DNA of 60,000 nt from Owenia fusiformis (Eukaryota > Annelida > Polychaeta > Sabellida > Oweniidae): positions 22,697,375-22,757,374 of the forward strand of contig CAIIXF020000005.1 in NCBI GenBank assembly GCA_903813345.2, written 5' to 3'. The position numbers and the translations under genes were made by a program. The notes under the pieces were generated by a model. The model did no database searches. It had not been told where the DNA came from and was given only the letters and a program-made list of their open reading frames with translations. This document shows positions 30,943 through 43,942 of the stretch, in pieces (within the stretch, counting starts at the first letter, position 1; each line of letters opens with the position of its first letter).

Positions 30943-33900
30943 CTATTCCTTATTTTGGAACAAATATAAATTGTTTGTTGCTGCTACAGCTATAATATTT
31001 TCACTAGGGTGCCAAGCTGTGTGCAGTATCTTCTTATTGAAGTCTAAACAGTCAACACTAATCTCGTCCTTTTTTCGCTTGCCTCCCGTACTTATTTTTC
31101 TTTGTTTTAATATGGTACTAGGCTTCATATTTTCTCTAGAGGCTTCTAATGTGTTGTCTCGCTTAGTTTCCCTATCAAACATCCTGAAGAAGTTGTTATA
31201 CGAGCCAGTCATGATGTTCCTGAAATTAATAACATGTAATGAATATTAATATTACATTGTTCTGATCGTATTTGCACCCTTGGGTGCTATATAGTGATTA
31301 TTACCAGGCAAGCATCACAAATTTTTGTCTTTGGTGGTGAAACGAAACAACTTAAAATTTATGTTTGCAGGTTACGGGCCATGGATGTACAGACAGGTCA
31401 GCAATGGACGTTAACCCTACATTTATTGTACCTGCTTGTATAGTTACACTCCCCCATGGACTGTGAGGGGTATACAAGTGTCGAGCAGGTTTTGGTTCAT
31501 CAGTTTTGCATCAAGCATACACTTTTTCCCCAGTCACACTGTTCAAAGAGGGTTTTCTTCATACAATAGTCGACACAAATAAAATACTACTAACCTGTCA
31601 TTTCCGCTCCATGCACATTCAAACTTATCGAAGATACAGTCATTCTCATAGAGCGAACACAGCTTGCTTCTAAGGTACTCATGCACTTGGTATGTTTCTA
31701 TTGGTTTCGAGTCCATGTGTAAGTCCCATACTTTTACAGAGAGGTAGTCCCTAGTGATTAAGTAGCGCCCATTGTGGCTAAATTTCACATCAGATATACT
31801 GGAAATGATTTCAGAGAAGAAACTTCGGTTTGTAGGGTCCTCTGGTTCCTCAAATACTGGAAACAAAAAGATACAAATTTTTTTTTAAATATTTAATATC
31901 AGAGGAAATAGTAAATGGTGTTGTAAAGGGTGGCATATAATTTTAGAATTTTCAAATGTTTCAGCATCCACTTGCCTTCATAAAAATGCAGAAATCATTG
32001 AATCATCAAAATATTGGCAAGATTATCAATGAAAATTAGTCGTTGGAACTGTAAAAATGTTTCCAGGTTATAGGCCATGGATGCACAGAAAGGTCAGAAA
32101 TACTCATCAAATTCATTATTATCAAATTCAAACGAACATCAATTTGGTGTATGTTCCATTAATGAATGTGGCCCATGGGTCAATTTCTCACTTACAGAGG
32201 AATAATGAGATGTATCAAGTTTATAAAAATTACTTTAAGCTCACCTTCATTGGTGGTAAACAAAATACAATTCAAGCATTACTATAAGGAATTTGGAGAA
32301 ACAGCTACAAGGAATAGAACTTACTTTTTGAATGCTGGTCACACAAAGCCTGAGACCTCATGTCACAAAGGCGTATAGTACCCTTACTACTGGAGTAGAC
32401 AAACTGATTACACTCAGTTGGGTGAAATTCTGCTGCAGTGATGACCTCTGTTAACTCCTCCATATTGGTAGGTTTGATATCTACTATATCTGTGCATTAG
32501 TTAAGGTTACAACAGGTATCCATCTATTTCTATAATGTTACTACCAGGAATGAGTTAAAGCTTGACTAATTAAACAGTCAAGAAATGTATCAACAACGAA
32601 TCAAGATAACAAAACAAAATGTTGCGAATTGTTAATCAAAAATTAATCACATCATCTACTTGAATTTCAAAAGTTGACTTATACACTTCAGCCCTGTATA
32701 CAGTCACTATGAATAAATTTTCAATCGTTTCAAATGTTTCAATCGTTTCAATGCTTGCATCATTTTTTACATTTCAATGCTTGCGCCATTTCAAGTATTT
32801 CAATTGATTCGCCTGAAATGAATGAATGAAATCAAACAAATATGAGGGTTAACATGTAAACCTATGAAGAAAACCACTGGTCCTTAACTTTTTTAGAGGA
32901 GTATATAGTATGAGTAAAATTTTGAAAATATTTTTCTTACATATACTCGCTGGCCCGATATAAATAAAAGGTTTTTTTTTTCAATTTTGAGTGTTGTTCT
33001 TCATGTTACTTTATTTTAATTTCAAGGATACTAAAGCTTTGGTCTGTGATTTCTAAATGCCAGAGGTTAATCCTGAGGTCATCTGCTGACATGTAAGTCT
33101 CCTGGTCGCTGTTGACAGATATGGAATTGATGTGGTACGTGTGAGCGTTAGCAAATATTCTACGTGGACTAGCTTCAACCATGAGCTCCATAGGTTTGAA
33201 TACAGGCACCTTTAGAGTGGTGATATCTGTTGAAGTGCGTGTTGTTCCACCTTCTTCCTTTAGGTTGTAGCCTTGTGGGCGTCTATCTCTCTCTGTTACT
33301 TTCCATAGCTTCACAGTTTTATCTGTATATATATAAACATATATAAACATGTAAATATATATCACATTTATAATGTGATCTCTGACAGTTAGTTTAAACA
33401 GTTATATGGATACAATTACATTAAAGAAAAGGAACAAGTACCTAAACTTACTTTTTCTATAATATGAAAGTTAATGCCGAAATGATTAACAGGTTGAAAG
33501 TTGCTCAAGATCTCATTTCCTTACAATATAGTAACATGCCACATTCGCTATACTGAGCCTGCCTTATTCATTGTAATAAACCTGCCTTTGATATTTCATT
33601 GATGTATTTTAACCAATGTTTATTACTCACAGTATAACCTTAGGAAACAACATATTTGAGGATACTTTATTTTTCCATTTATTATGACCTACAACATAAA
33701 AGTAGACCACGGATTGCAATAAATATTTTATAAAATGACTCACATGATTTTAGAACGAGGTCAAGTGTTGGCACTGAATTGAGGACAGTAATTTCAGGTT
33801 ACACTATACAATAGTTTTGGAGAATTATTTTTTACATTTTTAAAAATAAAAAAATGACATATTTGAAATGTTTTTCAAAAATTATGCAACAGTGTTTACT

Positions 33901-36790
33901 GAATTTATAGCTTCACAAACTACACACCAATACTATGAATTATTCACTTTGTGTTTTTCTAAATGGCAGAATACAGAAACTAGATTTTGAATTCCATTGG
34001 GAAATTACATTCTTCTTGTAAGGCATGACATCCTAATTAATCCTATTTTTCAAACATAAGGAAGCAATAGATATCATTTCTATTAAGTTTTTCAATTCAG
34101 AGCATAATCTTTTTTATTAACACATAGCTTGGGTAAGAAAATAAGAATCCAGGTGTCACATCTCAAAAATATAATGGAATATAACAGAATTCGTTGACCA
34201 ATTTAGTATTTTAGATTTGAAATTCTCTACATAGGAAATTAAAAGCCCTAAAAATATTTTAATGTTTGCAGGTTACGGGCCATGGATGCACAGACAGGTC
34301 AGCAATGGACGTTAACCCTACATTTATTGTACCTGCTTGTATAGTTACACTCCCCCATGGACTGTGAGGGGTATACAAGTGTCAAACAGGCTCATGGTCC
34401 ATACTACCTTTCAATGTTAGTAGTTTCTGCTGACTTACCATTGGTAGACAGTAGGAAATGAGCAGGATTGGCTCTCTCTAGCCATCTGATCTTGTTAATC
34501 TTTTCCTCGATTTCCAAACTCTTCAGGTAGTCAAACTCAGGCTCATGGCTCTGGAAGGTGCTGTAGACGTTGTATTCCCCACGGCGCTGCAAGCCTGGAC
34601 TGCTCTGTAACATATTTAAATGATCGAATCTATTAAACAATGATGCACACAGAATTTGATCCTGGTTGAGAATGTAGATCGCAACAGCTACCACACGAAC
34701 AAAAGTGCATCTATGAAATCTGACAACCACAATGCAGTGTTGCAATTCATCTTAATAATCACAGAGACCTTATTTAGTAGTCTAAATCACATTTACCTGC
34801 TGGTCGCGCTGGAATATCACAACTCTACCACCTTTGTCTCCAGTAGCCAGTAGCTCCCCATCATGGTTGAACTCAACACAAGAGATGATGTCAGCTATAA
34901 ATACAGAAATATTTAAGTTATCCATGATCAAAGAATTCTTGTTTCAACTTCAAGACAGACTTCTCTGTTGTCTACCATTATAGTCCTTTACAGCAGAGAC
35001 AGTGAATATAACCAATCAGAGGAGCACAATCACATGGTGCAACATGAGCATCAGTTCAGCATCATCATTTCAAAACCACGGTAATACTATTTAAGTTACT
35101 CAATCCAAACTTGTAGAGAATACTCATAAAACAACAGGGAACATTCTGATTTCAATTTCAATGGCAAATGAGGTCTGTTTATAAAATTGGTTATTGAACA
35201 TGCCAATACCATTGCTCATCTTTGGAAAATCTGACTTTGGTAAAATATGATTTACAGGGCAGATTTTTCATCAGTTTGGGACATAAATATTAAAATTCAA
35301 CAAAATACTGAAATATGCCACCACTTCTGAATGCGACATAAAATTTTGTAATTTGTAACTGAAAACGCATTTTTCATGTACTGAAATCTCAGATGAAGCA
35401 GTTAGTATGCAAAGTGCAGTTATCAGTTGATTTCTCCATGAAGATCTTCCTTTTAGCAATGCTATTACAAATATAAATAAAAACATCGAATCCACGCAGT
35501 TTTTCTTCCATTATGCCCTCAAATTGAAGATAATTGACATAATAAAGGAGAATTTCTGTTTAAAATGGACTAGCCGGACAGTCTCTCACAATACTCTAAA
35601 TATGTTTCGAATAATGTTATGTTAATTTCTGACAAGTTAACCAATATTATAGCTTGCTAGAGTCCATTTCACTGTTTAATTGCGTCAGTAAAAGCTAAAA
35701 AGTAAGAAATCAAAATATCATTATGTAATAATACATGTATATGGATAAAATATATTCCTATTGTACATAATAACATGTGTATATCTTGAATTGCTTCTAG
35801 TTTGGCTTATAATTATCAAAGTGTGTGGCCTCTTATATTTGGATGCTTCTCTGCCATGTTATTTTCAATAAGATTAACATGGCTGAAATTCTTCAAATTA
35901 CGAGAGGGCCGTGCTTATTGCACAAAAAAATCTAAAAAATCTGAAATATACAAATGTCATTCATGTACATTATGAATATACTTTTCCATATATCATTGCA
36001 CAATGGTCTCCCAATTTTTGGGGTTCTACTGACGCAATAAAACAGTGAAATGGCTCTGGATTCCTCTGAATGAATGCTAGGAGTCTGCTGTCTGGCAAGT
36101 TACTAATTTTCAACGATTTTATCACTAGGGCAAAGGGTTAACGTCGACGTGTGGGGTAATGTCGACATGAGAGACAGGGTAACTTCGACACTTACTTATA
36201 GAATATCCTTTTTCCACCATGTGTGATTTCTGGAAAAATATAAATCTTGCGGGATCTCGGTCCATGTGAGAAAAAAACATGGCTTCTCCCTAGATCGGAA
36301 ATTAGAGAAAATGAACGACAGGGTGTCGAAGTTACCCGATATGTCAATGTTTCCCCATAATGCCCTATTCCCCTTTGCAGTGCAGTGTCATTGTTCTGGA
36401 AACAGCTATCTGTTTTTCAGTGTGTAAACCCTACTATTAGACTTTTCCCAATTTTAGTTATTGAACTAAAGATAAGAAAGTATAGATCATGATTTGGGCT
36501 TGCCCCAAACTGCACACCGACTGTGAGATGAAGTCAAGAATATTCAACTTCAAGTGACAGTTGTCAAAATTTTAGATCAAACATAGTTCTACTCGTCAAT
36601 GAGAATTCACTTGAACACTCACCTTCTGTAACATCTTCTTCAATTGTGCCTTTCACCTGTGAGAAACACCATTGCATCTCACCAGTGCCAGCTAGAAATA
36701 AAAACAAAAGAAAATCAGGAAATCAAAAATTACAACAGAAATTATGGGGTTCCGATGAGTTGAAATGTAAATATTATACATACCAGCCAT
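30943..36790 (-). CDS. PPP2R2: PP2A regulatory subunit B55 (WD40 propeller), eight exons
   Basis: Minus-strand coding exons: 36790-36784, 36691-36623, 34894-34797, 34604-34439, 33322-33032, 32489-32325, 31856-31595 and 31219-30943. All are GT-AG with matching phases, giving 444 residues (human B55 paralogs about 447). Near-identity to the family is seen in [12 protein letters not shown]-like [92 protein letters not shown] and [14 protein letters not shown]; it ends [10 protein letters not shown]55 forms a seven-bladed propeller that directs the PP2A A/C core to substrates in mitotic exit and signalling. The first coding exon holds only ATG-GCT-G, as in vertebrate paralogs. I cannot assign a vertebrate paralog letter; the fly ortholog is twins. 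The frame is intact and looks functional. Confidence 0.97.
31361..31482. repeat. 122-bp intronic repeat, copy 1
   Basis: It begins ATGTTTGCAGGTTACGGGCC and ends GAGGGGTATACAAGTGTC. It matches 34262-34383 over 122 bp with one visible difference. It lies in the last PPP2R2 intron. A diverged partial copy is at about 32058-32100. Confidence 0.9.
34262..34383. repeat. 122-bp intronic repeat, copy 2
   Basis: It is almost identical to 31361-31482 and lies about 55 bp from the donor of the exon ending at 34439. The 60 bp to its left (GAAATTCTCTACATAGGAAA) also occur at 37598-37660, ahead of another AATGTTTGCAGG, so the full repeat is longer and dispersed. Confidence 0.9.
35664..36053. mobile_element. 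Palindromic MITE (CCATTTCACTG ends)
   Basis: Ends CCATTTCACTGTTTAATTGC and GCAATAAAACAGTGAAATGG are inverted over about 28 bp. It is 390 bp and non-coding, and lies in a PPP2R2 intron (34895-36622). Confidence 0.75.
36123..36382. mobile_element. Small MITE (CACT-GCAAAGGG ends)
   Basis: The left end CACTAGGGCAAAGGGTTAAC and right end CCCCTTTGCAGTG are inverted. An inner pair, CAGGGTAACTTCGACAC (36174) and GTGTCGAAGTTACCC (36323), is inverted as well. It lies in the PPP2R2 intron. Confidence 0.6.
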
Positions 36791-36951
36791 ATTCAGTCGC
36801 GATGCTTTGCTTCAAATGAATCGTGAGATATTAATCGTCAATTTGGTGAAAGCTCTATTGATTTTAATCATTAATGAGGCCGAGATGGCACCCGATAGGG
36901 ACAGCCTGTTTGACGATCAACGGAAATTTCAAAATGGCGAAGGGAGAGCAG

Positions 36952-37008
36952 TGACGTCACGAACAATAGATTTCTTGAATTGTGGGAAGGATTTTTTATG
37001 GCGGGAGA
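36952..37008 (-). promoter_or_regulatory. Probable PPP2R2 promoter: CRE and E2F-like site
   Basis: A perfect CRE palindrome TGACGTCA lies at 36952-36959, about 165 bp upstream of the PPP2R2 ATG. An E2F-like GGCGGGAGA lies at about 36999-37007, and AAAATGGCG (YY1-type) at 36931. No TATA box is evident. The local sequence is richer in CpG than its surroundings, as expected of a housekeeping promoter. Confidence 0.5.
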
Positions 37009-37019
37009 TTTAAAATTGA

Positions 37020-38190
37020 AACAACTAGCACCTTGATTTCCTTTAAACTCCTTATATTTCTGCATTGTATATTTTTGCATGGACAAAGACAAACAGTAAA
37101 TTGACTATTTCTTTGTAATATTACCCAACTTAGGAATGATTATGAAAATAGGAGTAACACTTAGACTATGTAGCGTTAGATTTAACATAGGCTAACACTA
37201 CTCAGGGATTCGGGAAATAACCAACCATCAATCATCATAAAAAAAACATTATGCACGATCATGCATCTATGAATTCCTTAATTTGCCAACGGCACCTCGG
37301 GCCCTACTTGTCTTCTTGATCACTCTTTTACTTATTTCACTTATTTTGAATTTGGAAAATAAATCATTATTATTAGCACTGGCGGATCCAGGGGATCCCC
37401 TGGGCCCAGAAATTTTTTTTGGACCCGAATATTTTGTAGGGCTTCAAAAATGGACCAAAACTGGGTCTTTAATTTTCATAACTTGGGCCCAATTTGTTGT
37501 TTGAGGGGCAACCTAAGGCTAGTAGGCTGGATGGTAGGTAATTATGCTAGTTTAGGATAACCATGGACTTCTAATCAGAATTAATTTAGTATTCTAGATT
37601 TGGAATTCTCTACAGTTTAGGAAATTAGGACTCCTGAACAATATTTGAATGTTTGCAGGTAACCATCTTGATAAACCATGACATCTCATTTCTTCTCAGC
37701 CCTGAGATGTTTCAGGTGAAACAGAAAGATGCTATGAGTATCAGAATGGCAGGTAACTGGCCATGATTATTGATTGAGACACAATATATAATTACGATAG
37801 TCTCGTCGCTTAAGAAAGGATTGGGATTTGTAATGAATACGAACAATAATTGCTAAATTCATATACTAACTGTAACTAACAATCGTCAATGACATAAATT
37901 TGTATGATATTGATAGTTGCAATTCTTATCAAATACTTAAAATACAAATCAAAGTCCATGTAGGCTATTGGGTCTATTGTGGCCTATTGAACCCTAGGCC
38001 TATCAAAGTATGTTCTGATTTGGGTCTTAGCAAACATGACCTAGCTTATAAGCCTAACATCTGAGATGAAAACGGCAGAGTTTGGCACTTACTGATAAAT
38101 ACCCCTGCATTGTACCGACTGGTATTAGCCTACGTACACGGACGAGATGAATAAACTGTAGCTTTTTGAAGAACTATGTGCTCCAGCATA
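37020..38190. other. Intergenic with transposon fragments
   Basis: No exon was recognised. A GCACTGGCGGATCCAGGGG word at 37375 resembles the common end of degenerate metazoan repeats. At 37683-37740 sequence ending AGATGCTATGAGTATCAGAA recurs at 44003-44025 and, inverted and diverged, at 55995-56050. Confidence 0.4.
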
Positions 38191-38192
38191 AG

Positions 38193-38698
38193 CACTGTTC
38201 CACAACTAGTTACTTTGACGCCGTAAATCCTGTAACAAAATGGATGAACTTCCTGGTTATGATTTTTTGTTTTCTCAAATTAAACCTACTTAGCCTATAA
38301 GTCAAGTTGATGATTATGATTTGGCACAAAGCTAGAAAATATAGTCTAGCTTTAATAAGTTTCTTCGATTTTGAATTTGTTTTGTAAATGAAGTTGCAAT
38401 TCATATATTTAGCCCCTCACTTTTGTTACATTGACGATCAAGTCCGTTATATTACCAATGTATGTTACTTTGACGACTCACGTCAATGTAACAAAAGCGA
38501 TGGTCTAAATGCATGAATTACAGCTTTAATTAAAAATCAAATTCCAAAGCGAGAGCATTATAAAAGCTTGACTATATTATCTAACTTTGCGCCAAATGAT
38601 AATCCGCAACACTGACTTACAATTTAAATCGTGAAAATATAAAACGTATCCAGGAAGTTCCGTCTAAGTAACTATTTCTTGCAGAGTGGTAAGAGGAT
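38193..38698. mobile_element. Palindromic MITE, CACTsTTCCACAACTAG family, copy B
   Basis: The left end CACTGTTCCACAACTAGTTA is intact; the right end (TAACTATTTCTTGCAGAGTGG) is eroded. The centre TATTACCAATGTATGTTACT is the complement of the centre of the copy at 28284-28718, so the two are in opposite orientations. It is non-coding. Confidence 0.85.
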
Positions 38699-38699
38699 C

Positions 38700-41498
38700 T
38701 AAGAGCAATATTGATGATGGAGACTGTTTTTTCTAAAAATCTTGGGGAGGCCTCTTTACTGATATTATCGATATTATAATATTTGGCAGAATCAAATATT
38801 TTGGCACAATCAACTTTATCCCATATTGTAAAGTCAGCGTCTATTCCCTAACATAACGATTAAGAATTGATGAACACAAAATAGTTGGGTCACTATTGTA
38901 CCAAACATGGTTAACGATATGATTAATAAGCAGAGGATTTTAGACGTCGCTTGGGAAATCTGAATGCTAAAGGTCATTCCTAAATTGTTTTTAAGGCAAC
39001 ATTGAACTAGGTTTGATCCTAGGTTTGATCGTGAGAGATCACAGGCTTCAGTATCTTTGCAAGGCAGAGGTTGTATGAGAATGGAAAGGGGTGTGATAGT
39101 GATTAATGGGCCATTGTCATTGTTTTGTTATTGGGGGCACCACATATAATCTATTATAACTTCTATTTATAAAATTCGCCTTATAATATTAGTTTACCCT
39201 ACCAAGCGAAGGTGCCTAGCGCTTATAACTTACCCATGTTATGTTTGTTTCCACTTTTCGGGGAACCTGGCGAGAGGGGATGAGCCACGTGGTGGAAGAC
39301 ATTCCCGATCTTCTTCGAGATGTCCTTTGATATATGTACATGTGGCATTATTGCTATCTACTATTGTGGCAATGAAATATAGCTATAAATCGATGTCCGA
39401 CTGATTTTCTCACATGTATACCAGTACATAACATTCAGCCTCTTACGTTTGACGACTCCGAACGACTCAGTTCCGACCTGGTTGTCTGCAATCTTTATGC
39501 TTGGATAATATCCTTGACTCCGTTCGTTAAATGTGTTTTGAGGTTATTCAGTGCTTCGAAATGACGTTTCTTTACTTATTCATTGAATTATGTCCCTCAT
39601 TGATGTCGGTCACACTGTACTTCACGCAAACAGCTGTAGCAATCTCAGGATCACCATCAGCAATGCATGCCTGTAACACATTGAATGAATCATATGTTAT
39701 TCGATTGTTACACCTTTTTGATCAAGCCCCATGTTAAAAATCCCGTAATGTTTATTTCACAAATATTCTCTCAAAATTTTGAATGAAGTGACAAATCCCT
39801 TGTAGTTTTGTACAATTTAGAGTGTGCAAGTCCAACATATGTTTTTCACATTTCGTCGATTTCACTCCTTTTCACTCATTTTTACATTTAAAAACACGAC
39901 CGCCATAATATTCTAGTCATGGACAGTAGTAATCATATCAAGGGCACTTCACATACGTTAACAGTCCCGATAACATACACGTAGAGCCCATAGACCTTGA
40001 TAATTTCGTTTTACAAATAATATAATAATCTGTGAATACAACTAGTACTCAACGTTTGAAAAACTCAAAATAACGTACAACACACATGGTGGTTGATAAG
40101 TGATGGAAAAGTACTGATTGAAGCGAGCTAACAATGACATTGATTGTGCCAACGATTAAGTTGATTGTACCAGAAAAGTATGTCGATTGTGCGATGAAGT
40201 TGAATATTCCAGCAAGAAGAACGTGCCAGTTATGAAGTTGAACGTCCCATTGATAGGGTCACCAATGACGTTGAATGTGCCAACGATGAAGCTGGTAGGG
40301 ACAGCAATGAAGCTGAATCGGACGATCTTCACTATAATGATTACGTCATGATTAATATGTAAATTTATTTATGATTTTTAAGAAATAAAGAGTATTTATT
40401 ATTCATAAAAAACTATAATGTCAAAAAGGACATTTTACCGTTGTTAGATATTTTCATCCAAAACTCATAGCTTCCTGAAAAACAAGCTAATGTCTATTGG
40501 CAATGAGCTTAATGCTCATATGACTCATGAACCCTCATGAACCCTGCCATGGCCCCATAGGCTTCTGACTTCTGAGTACATATTGACCCGCCATGCATTC
40601 TAATACGCATTGCGTCTTCTTGATCTTGCCCTGGCAGTTCGTGAATCCAGATGAAGATGTTGTCATGGTAATTCACGATGCTACTGGCCGATACTATTAC
40701 CACATAAATCGAATTTCATTCAGGACCAAATTACCTACAGGGGCCCAATTTAGCTTACCAAAGGCCATGAACAATTAAACAAGAAATATGTAACTCATGT
40801 TGAAAGATCTGATGTCAGGTTACGTACCCTAAATCACCATCGGATATACATTTTGGAGTGGATAAGATCTCAATGATCTTAAATGTGGCTATAGTTTATA
40901 TAGGAGTTATAGTAGTTAGAATATAAAAGTGTCAATTGAACGTCGGCAAAATGTAGCGCAGTCATATTCTAGCTACTGCATATATTTATCATTTCGGTTC
41001 ATTGTTCCTTGATTTTTCCGATCATCGGGTGTGATTCTATAAATATTGTTGCGCAAAAGAGGGTCAAAAGAATGACGCCATTTGCGTAGACTTCGAATAT
41101 AACACGAAAAAGGGGAAAGTATCAAGAATAAGGATGTAATAGCATTGCGGAGGTCTGCTAGTTACAAAGTTGATCAAATAATGGTTTCATGAACAGTGGC
41201 CAATTTGGACTTTTATTCTTTCTCAGTGCAAAGCTTTTTAAAAAAATAAATTTCGCTCAATTCAAATGAGTTATTTATCACAGAATGGTTTTGAAGACTT
41301 TCGTTTTCAAGGTGATCTTTGACCTCAAGTAACTTTTCAAGAAAAGCAGTACAATTTTTAATTTTGACTCTCTTGAAATGTAAGCACTATGCATGTAGAA
41401 CTATTCCAAATTGATTTGAAATAATGAAAAATTAAAGATAATGAGCATGAAATACTCATTTTGACATTTTACGTTCACTGCAATTTACCCATTTTACT
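38700..41498. other. Intergenic; degenerate short repeats at 40130-40330
   Basis: No exon is supported. At 40130-40330 an approximately 22-bp motif around GCCAACGATGAAGTTGAATG recurs about eight times with drift. CCGATCATCGGGTGTGA at 41019 resembles the end of the hairpin at 6819-6925. Confidence 0.45.
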
Positions 41499-41593
41499 CA
41501 GCATCCTTGCCTAAGTCGGTATTTTTTTACTAATCTGATCTAATAGAAATCAAGTAAAAGAGACCGACTTGGGCAAGGCTATCAGCATCCTTG
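41499..41593. mobile_element. Short GCCTTGCCCAAGTC-family MITE
   Basis: CCTTGCCTAAGTCGGTATTT and GACCGACTTGGGCAAGGC form inverted ends only about 70 bp apart. TCAGCATCCTTG occurs on both sides, which could be a duplication of flanking DNA. Confidence 0.75.
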
Positions 41594-41639
41594 TATCTTA
41601 TTAATCATTCGTCTTAGCCCAGGCCGTATAATGTGAATA

Positions 41640-42850
41640 GTACCGTGATATAGACATATCTATAACGTATTCACTGAGCAAACGAATCAGTGAATAGTAC
41701 TGTGACATAGAAGTATCTTTAACGTATTAGCTGGGCAAACGAATCAGTGAATAGTACTGTGACAAAGAAGTATCTTTTACGTATTAGCTGGGCAAACGAA
41801 TCAGTGAATAGTACTGTGACATAGGCGTATCTATAATGTATTAGCTGAGCAAACGGCTCGGTGAATAATACTGTGACATAGCCCAATCTATAACGTATTA
41901 GCCTTAGCAAACGAATCATTGAATAGTTCTGTGACATAGGCGTATCTGTAATGTATTAGCTGAGCAAACGGCTCTGTGAATAATACTGTGACATAGCCCT
42001 ATCTATAGTTATAACGTATTAGCCTTAAAACCGAATCAGTGAATAGTACTGTGACACAGGCGTATTTATAATGTATTAGCTGAGCAAACGACTCAGTGAA
42101 TAGTACTGTGGCATAGCCCTATCTATAACGTATTAGCCTCAGCAAACGAATCAGTGAATAGTACTGTGACATAGGCGTATCTATAATGTATTAGCTGAGC
42201 AAACGAATCAGTGAATAGTACTGTGACATTGGCGTATCTATAATGTATTAGCTGAGCAAACGACTCAGTGAATAGTACTGTGGCATAGCCCTATCTATAA
42301 CGTATAAGCCTCAGCAAACGAATCAGTGAATAGTACTGTGACATAGGCGTATCTATAATGTATTAGCTGAGCAAACGAATCAGTGAATAGTACTGTGACA
42401 TTGGCGTACCTATTACGTATTAGCTGAGCACACGAATCAGTGAATAGTACTGTGACATTGACGTATCTTTAACGTATTAGCTGAGCACACGAATCAGTGA
42501 ATAGTACTGTGACATTGACGTATCTTTAACGTATTAGCTGAGCACACGAATCAGTGAACAGTCCTGTGAGATAGATGCATCTATAACGTATTCGCTGAGC
42601 AAACGAAGCAGTGAATAGCACTGTGACATAGACGTATCTATAACGTATTAGCCTCAGCAAACGAATCAGTGAATAGTACTGTGACATAGGCGTATCTGTA
42701 CAATGTATTAGCTGAGCACACGAATCAGTGAATAGTACTGTGAGATAGATGTATCTATAACGTATTCGCTGAGCAAACGAAGCAATGAACAGCAGTGTGA
42801 GATAGACGTATCTATGACGTATTAGCTGAGCAAACGAATCAGTGAAAACT
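41640..42850. repeat. 57-bp minisatellite array
   Basis: About 21 units contain GTGAATAGTACTGTGACATA, GCGTATCTATAA and GTATTAGCTGAGCAAACGA. Because 57 is a multiple of three, minus-strand frames stay open and give repeats such as YVTVLFTDSFAQLI; this is an artefact, not a gene. Variants (GCATAGCCCTATC with GCCTCAGCAAACG) recur every three units, for example at 42111 and 42283. Confidence 0.95.
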
Positions 42851-42869
42851 AAATAAAAAGTTAACATAT

Positions 42870-43500
42870 TGTAGATAATACGTCATGTTCGTGAGTATTA
42901 ATTATCAACGTATGAGTGAATAATGATGATCGGGTCATTCGTAACTGGTATTCAGGAATGGTGTTATTGCTAAAGCCAATTAGCGGGTAAATCCAATTAT
43001 CTAGTTTAATTCAAGGTTCTTCTTTCAAATGGCTTGCATATCTGAACCTTGTCTCTACAGGGCTCCTACAGACCTCTCTAGCCGACATAATCCTCCACAG
43101 CCATCCAATTAGTGCCAGCAGGTTCGATATTATAACCGTAAAAGCCTGTAAATATAGTAGCCGGGACAAAACAAGTTATTTTATTTCCTCTTTTTCCTGT
43201 TAACCTTTTACAATTCTCAACACTTTTCATGAAACTCATTGGATAAACTTTAAAGCATTCCTTACATACAAAATATTTTGTTTAAATCATTATCAATTTT
43301 CATTATAATTACAACTTTTTCAAAATGATGGCCAACTTCTGTCAAGGAACCATTTTGTTGTCCGGACAATTCTAGTAGTTATTAATTTTGAGAGTTAGCT
43401 CATGTACTGGCTTATGTACATTTATTTTTGCTCATGTATTTCATCTATACTATGAATACTACCCAACGTATTGAGTCTAAATTCAATATGCATTTCAAAT
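42870..43500. other. Intergenic, nothing recognised
   Basis: No exon or repeat is supported. Confidence 0.4.
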
Positions 43501-43942
43501 AAGGACAATGGCCATTAAAAAGGTAATCTTTGATAACTCAAACACCATTGGACGGATTTACTTCAAATCTTATATACTGATGCCTAGAGATAAAGGAGCT
43601 CTGCTTGAGAAGAAATTTTCAAAGTGGCTGCTATTTATCGAAATCTCCGCCATTTTTCATTAAACATGTAATCCTTGTAATCCATGTAAACTCAAGTACC
43701 AGTTGACGGATTTGGATTAAATTGTTTATGTTGATGCTTTGGGACATAGGAGCTCTGCTAAAGAAGAAACCTAAAGATGACAGCTGAATTTCAAAATGGC
43801 AACCATGTTTCATAAAAACATAATCTTTGATAATTCAAATACAGTGGATGGATTTTGTTCAAATTCTATATGGCCGCTATTTATCAAAACATATTTTGTT
43901 CGGTGGGATTTGCTACTCCCCGGAGTTGCTGTTTTTCTAGTT
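43500..43942. repeat. ATCCC-GAACGAA structured repeat, 3' part
   Basis: It has two to three internal units (TCTTTGATAACTCAAA, ATACTGATGCCTAGAGA, GGAGCTCTGCTTGAGAAGAA) and the family end TTTTGTTCGGTGGGATTTGC...GGAGTTGCTGTTTTTCTAG. The 5' hairpin and TCCG stretch are missing, so the copy is truncated. Confidence 0.75.

Noticed and set aside
33006-33031. Extending the PPP2R2 exon to the open-frame end (LEIKIK)
   Set aside because: The donor GTATCC after AGC TTT A at 33032 joins in phase to ATATAGTAGAT at 32489 and restores the conserved SFNIVDIKP.
39531-39737. 68-codon plus-strand open frame
   Set aside because: No recognisable domain, no splice or promoter context; length is expected by chance.
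41719-42867. Minus-strand open frames of 72 and 113 codons as a repeat protein
   Set aside because: They are translations of a 57-bp minisatellite whose length is a multiple of three; no start context, splice sites or family match.
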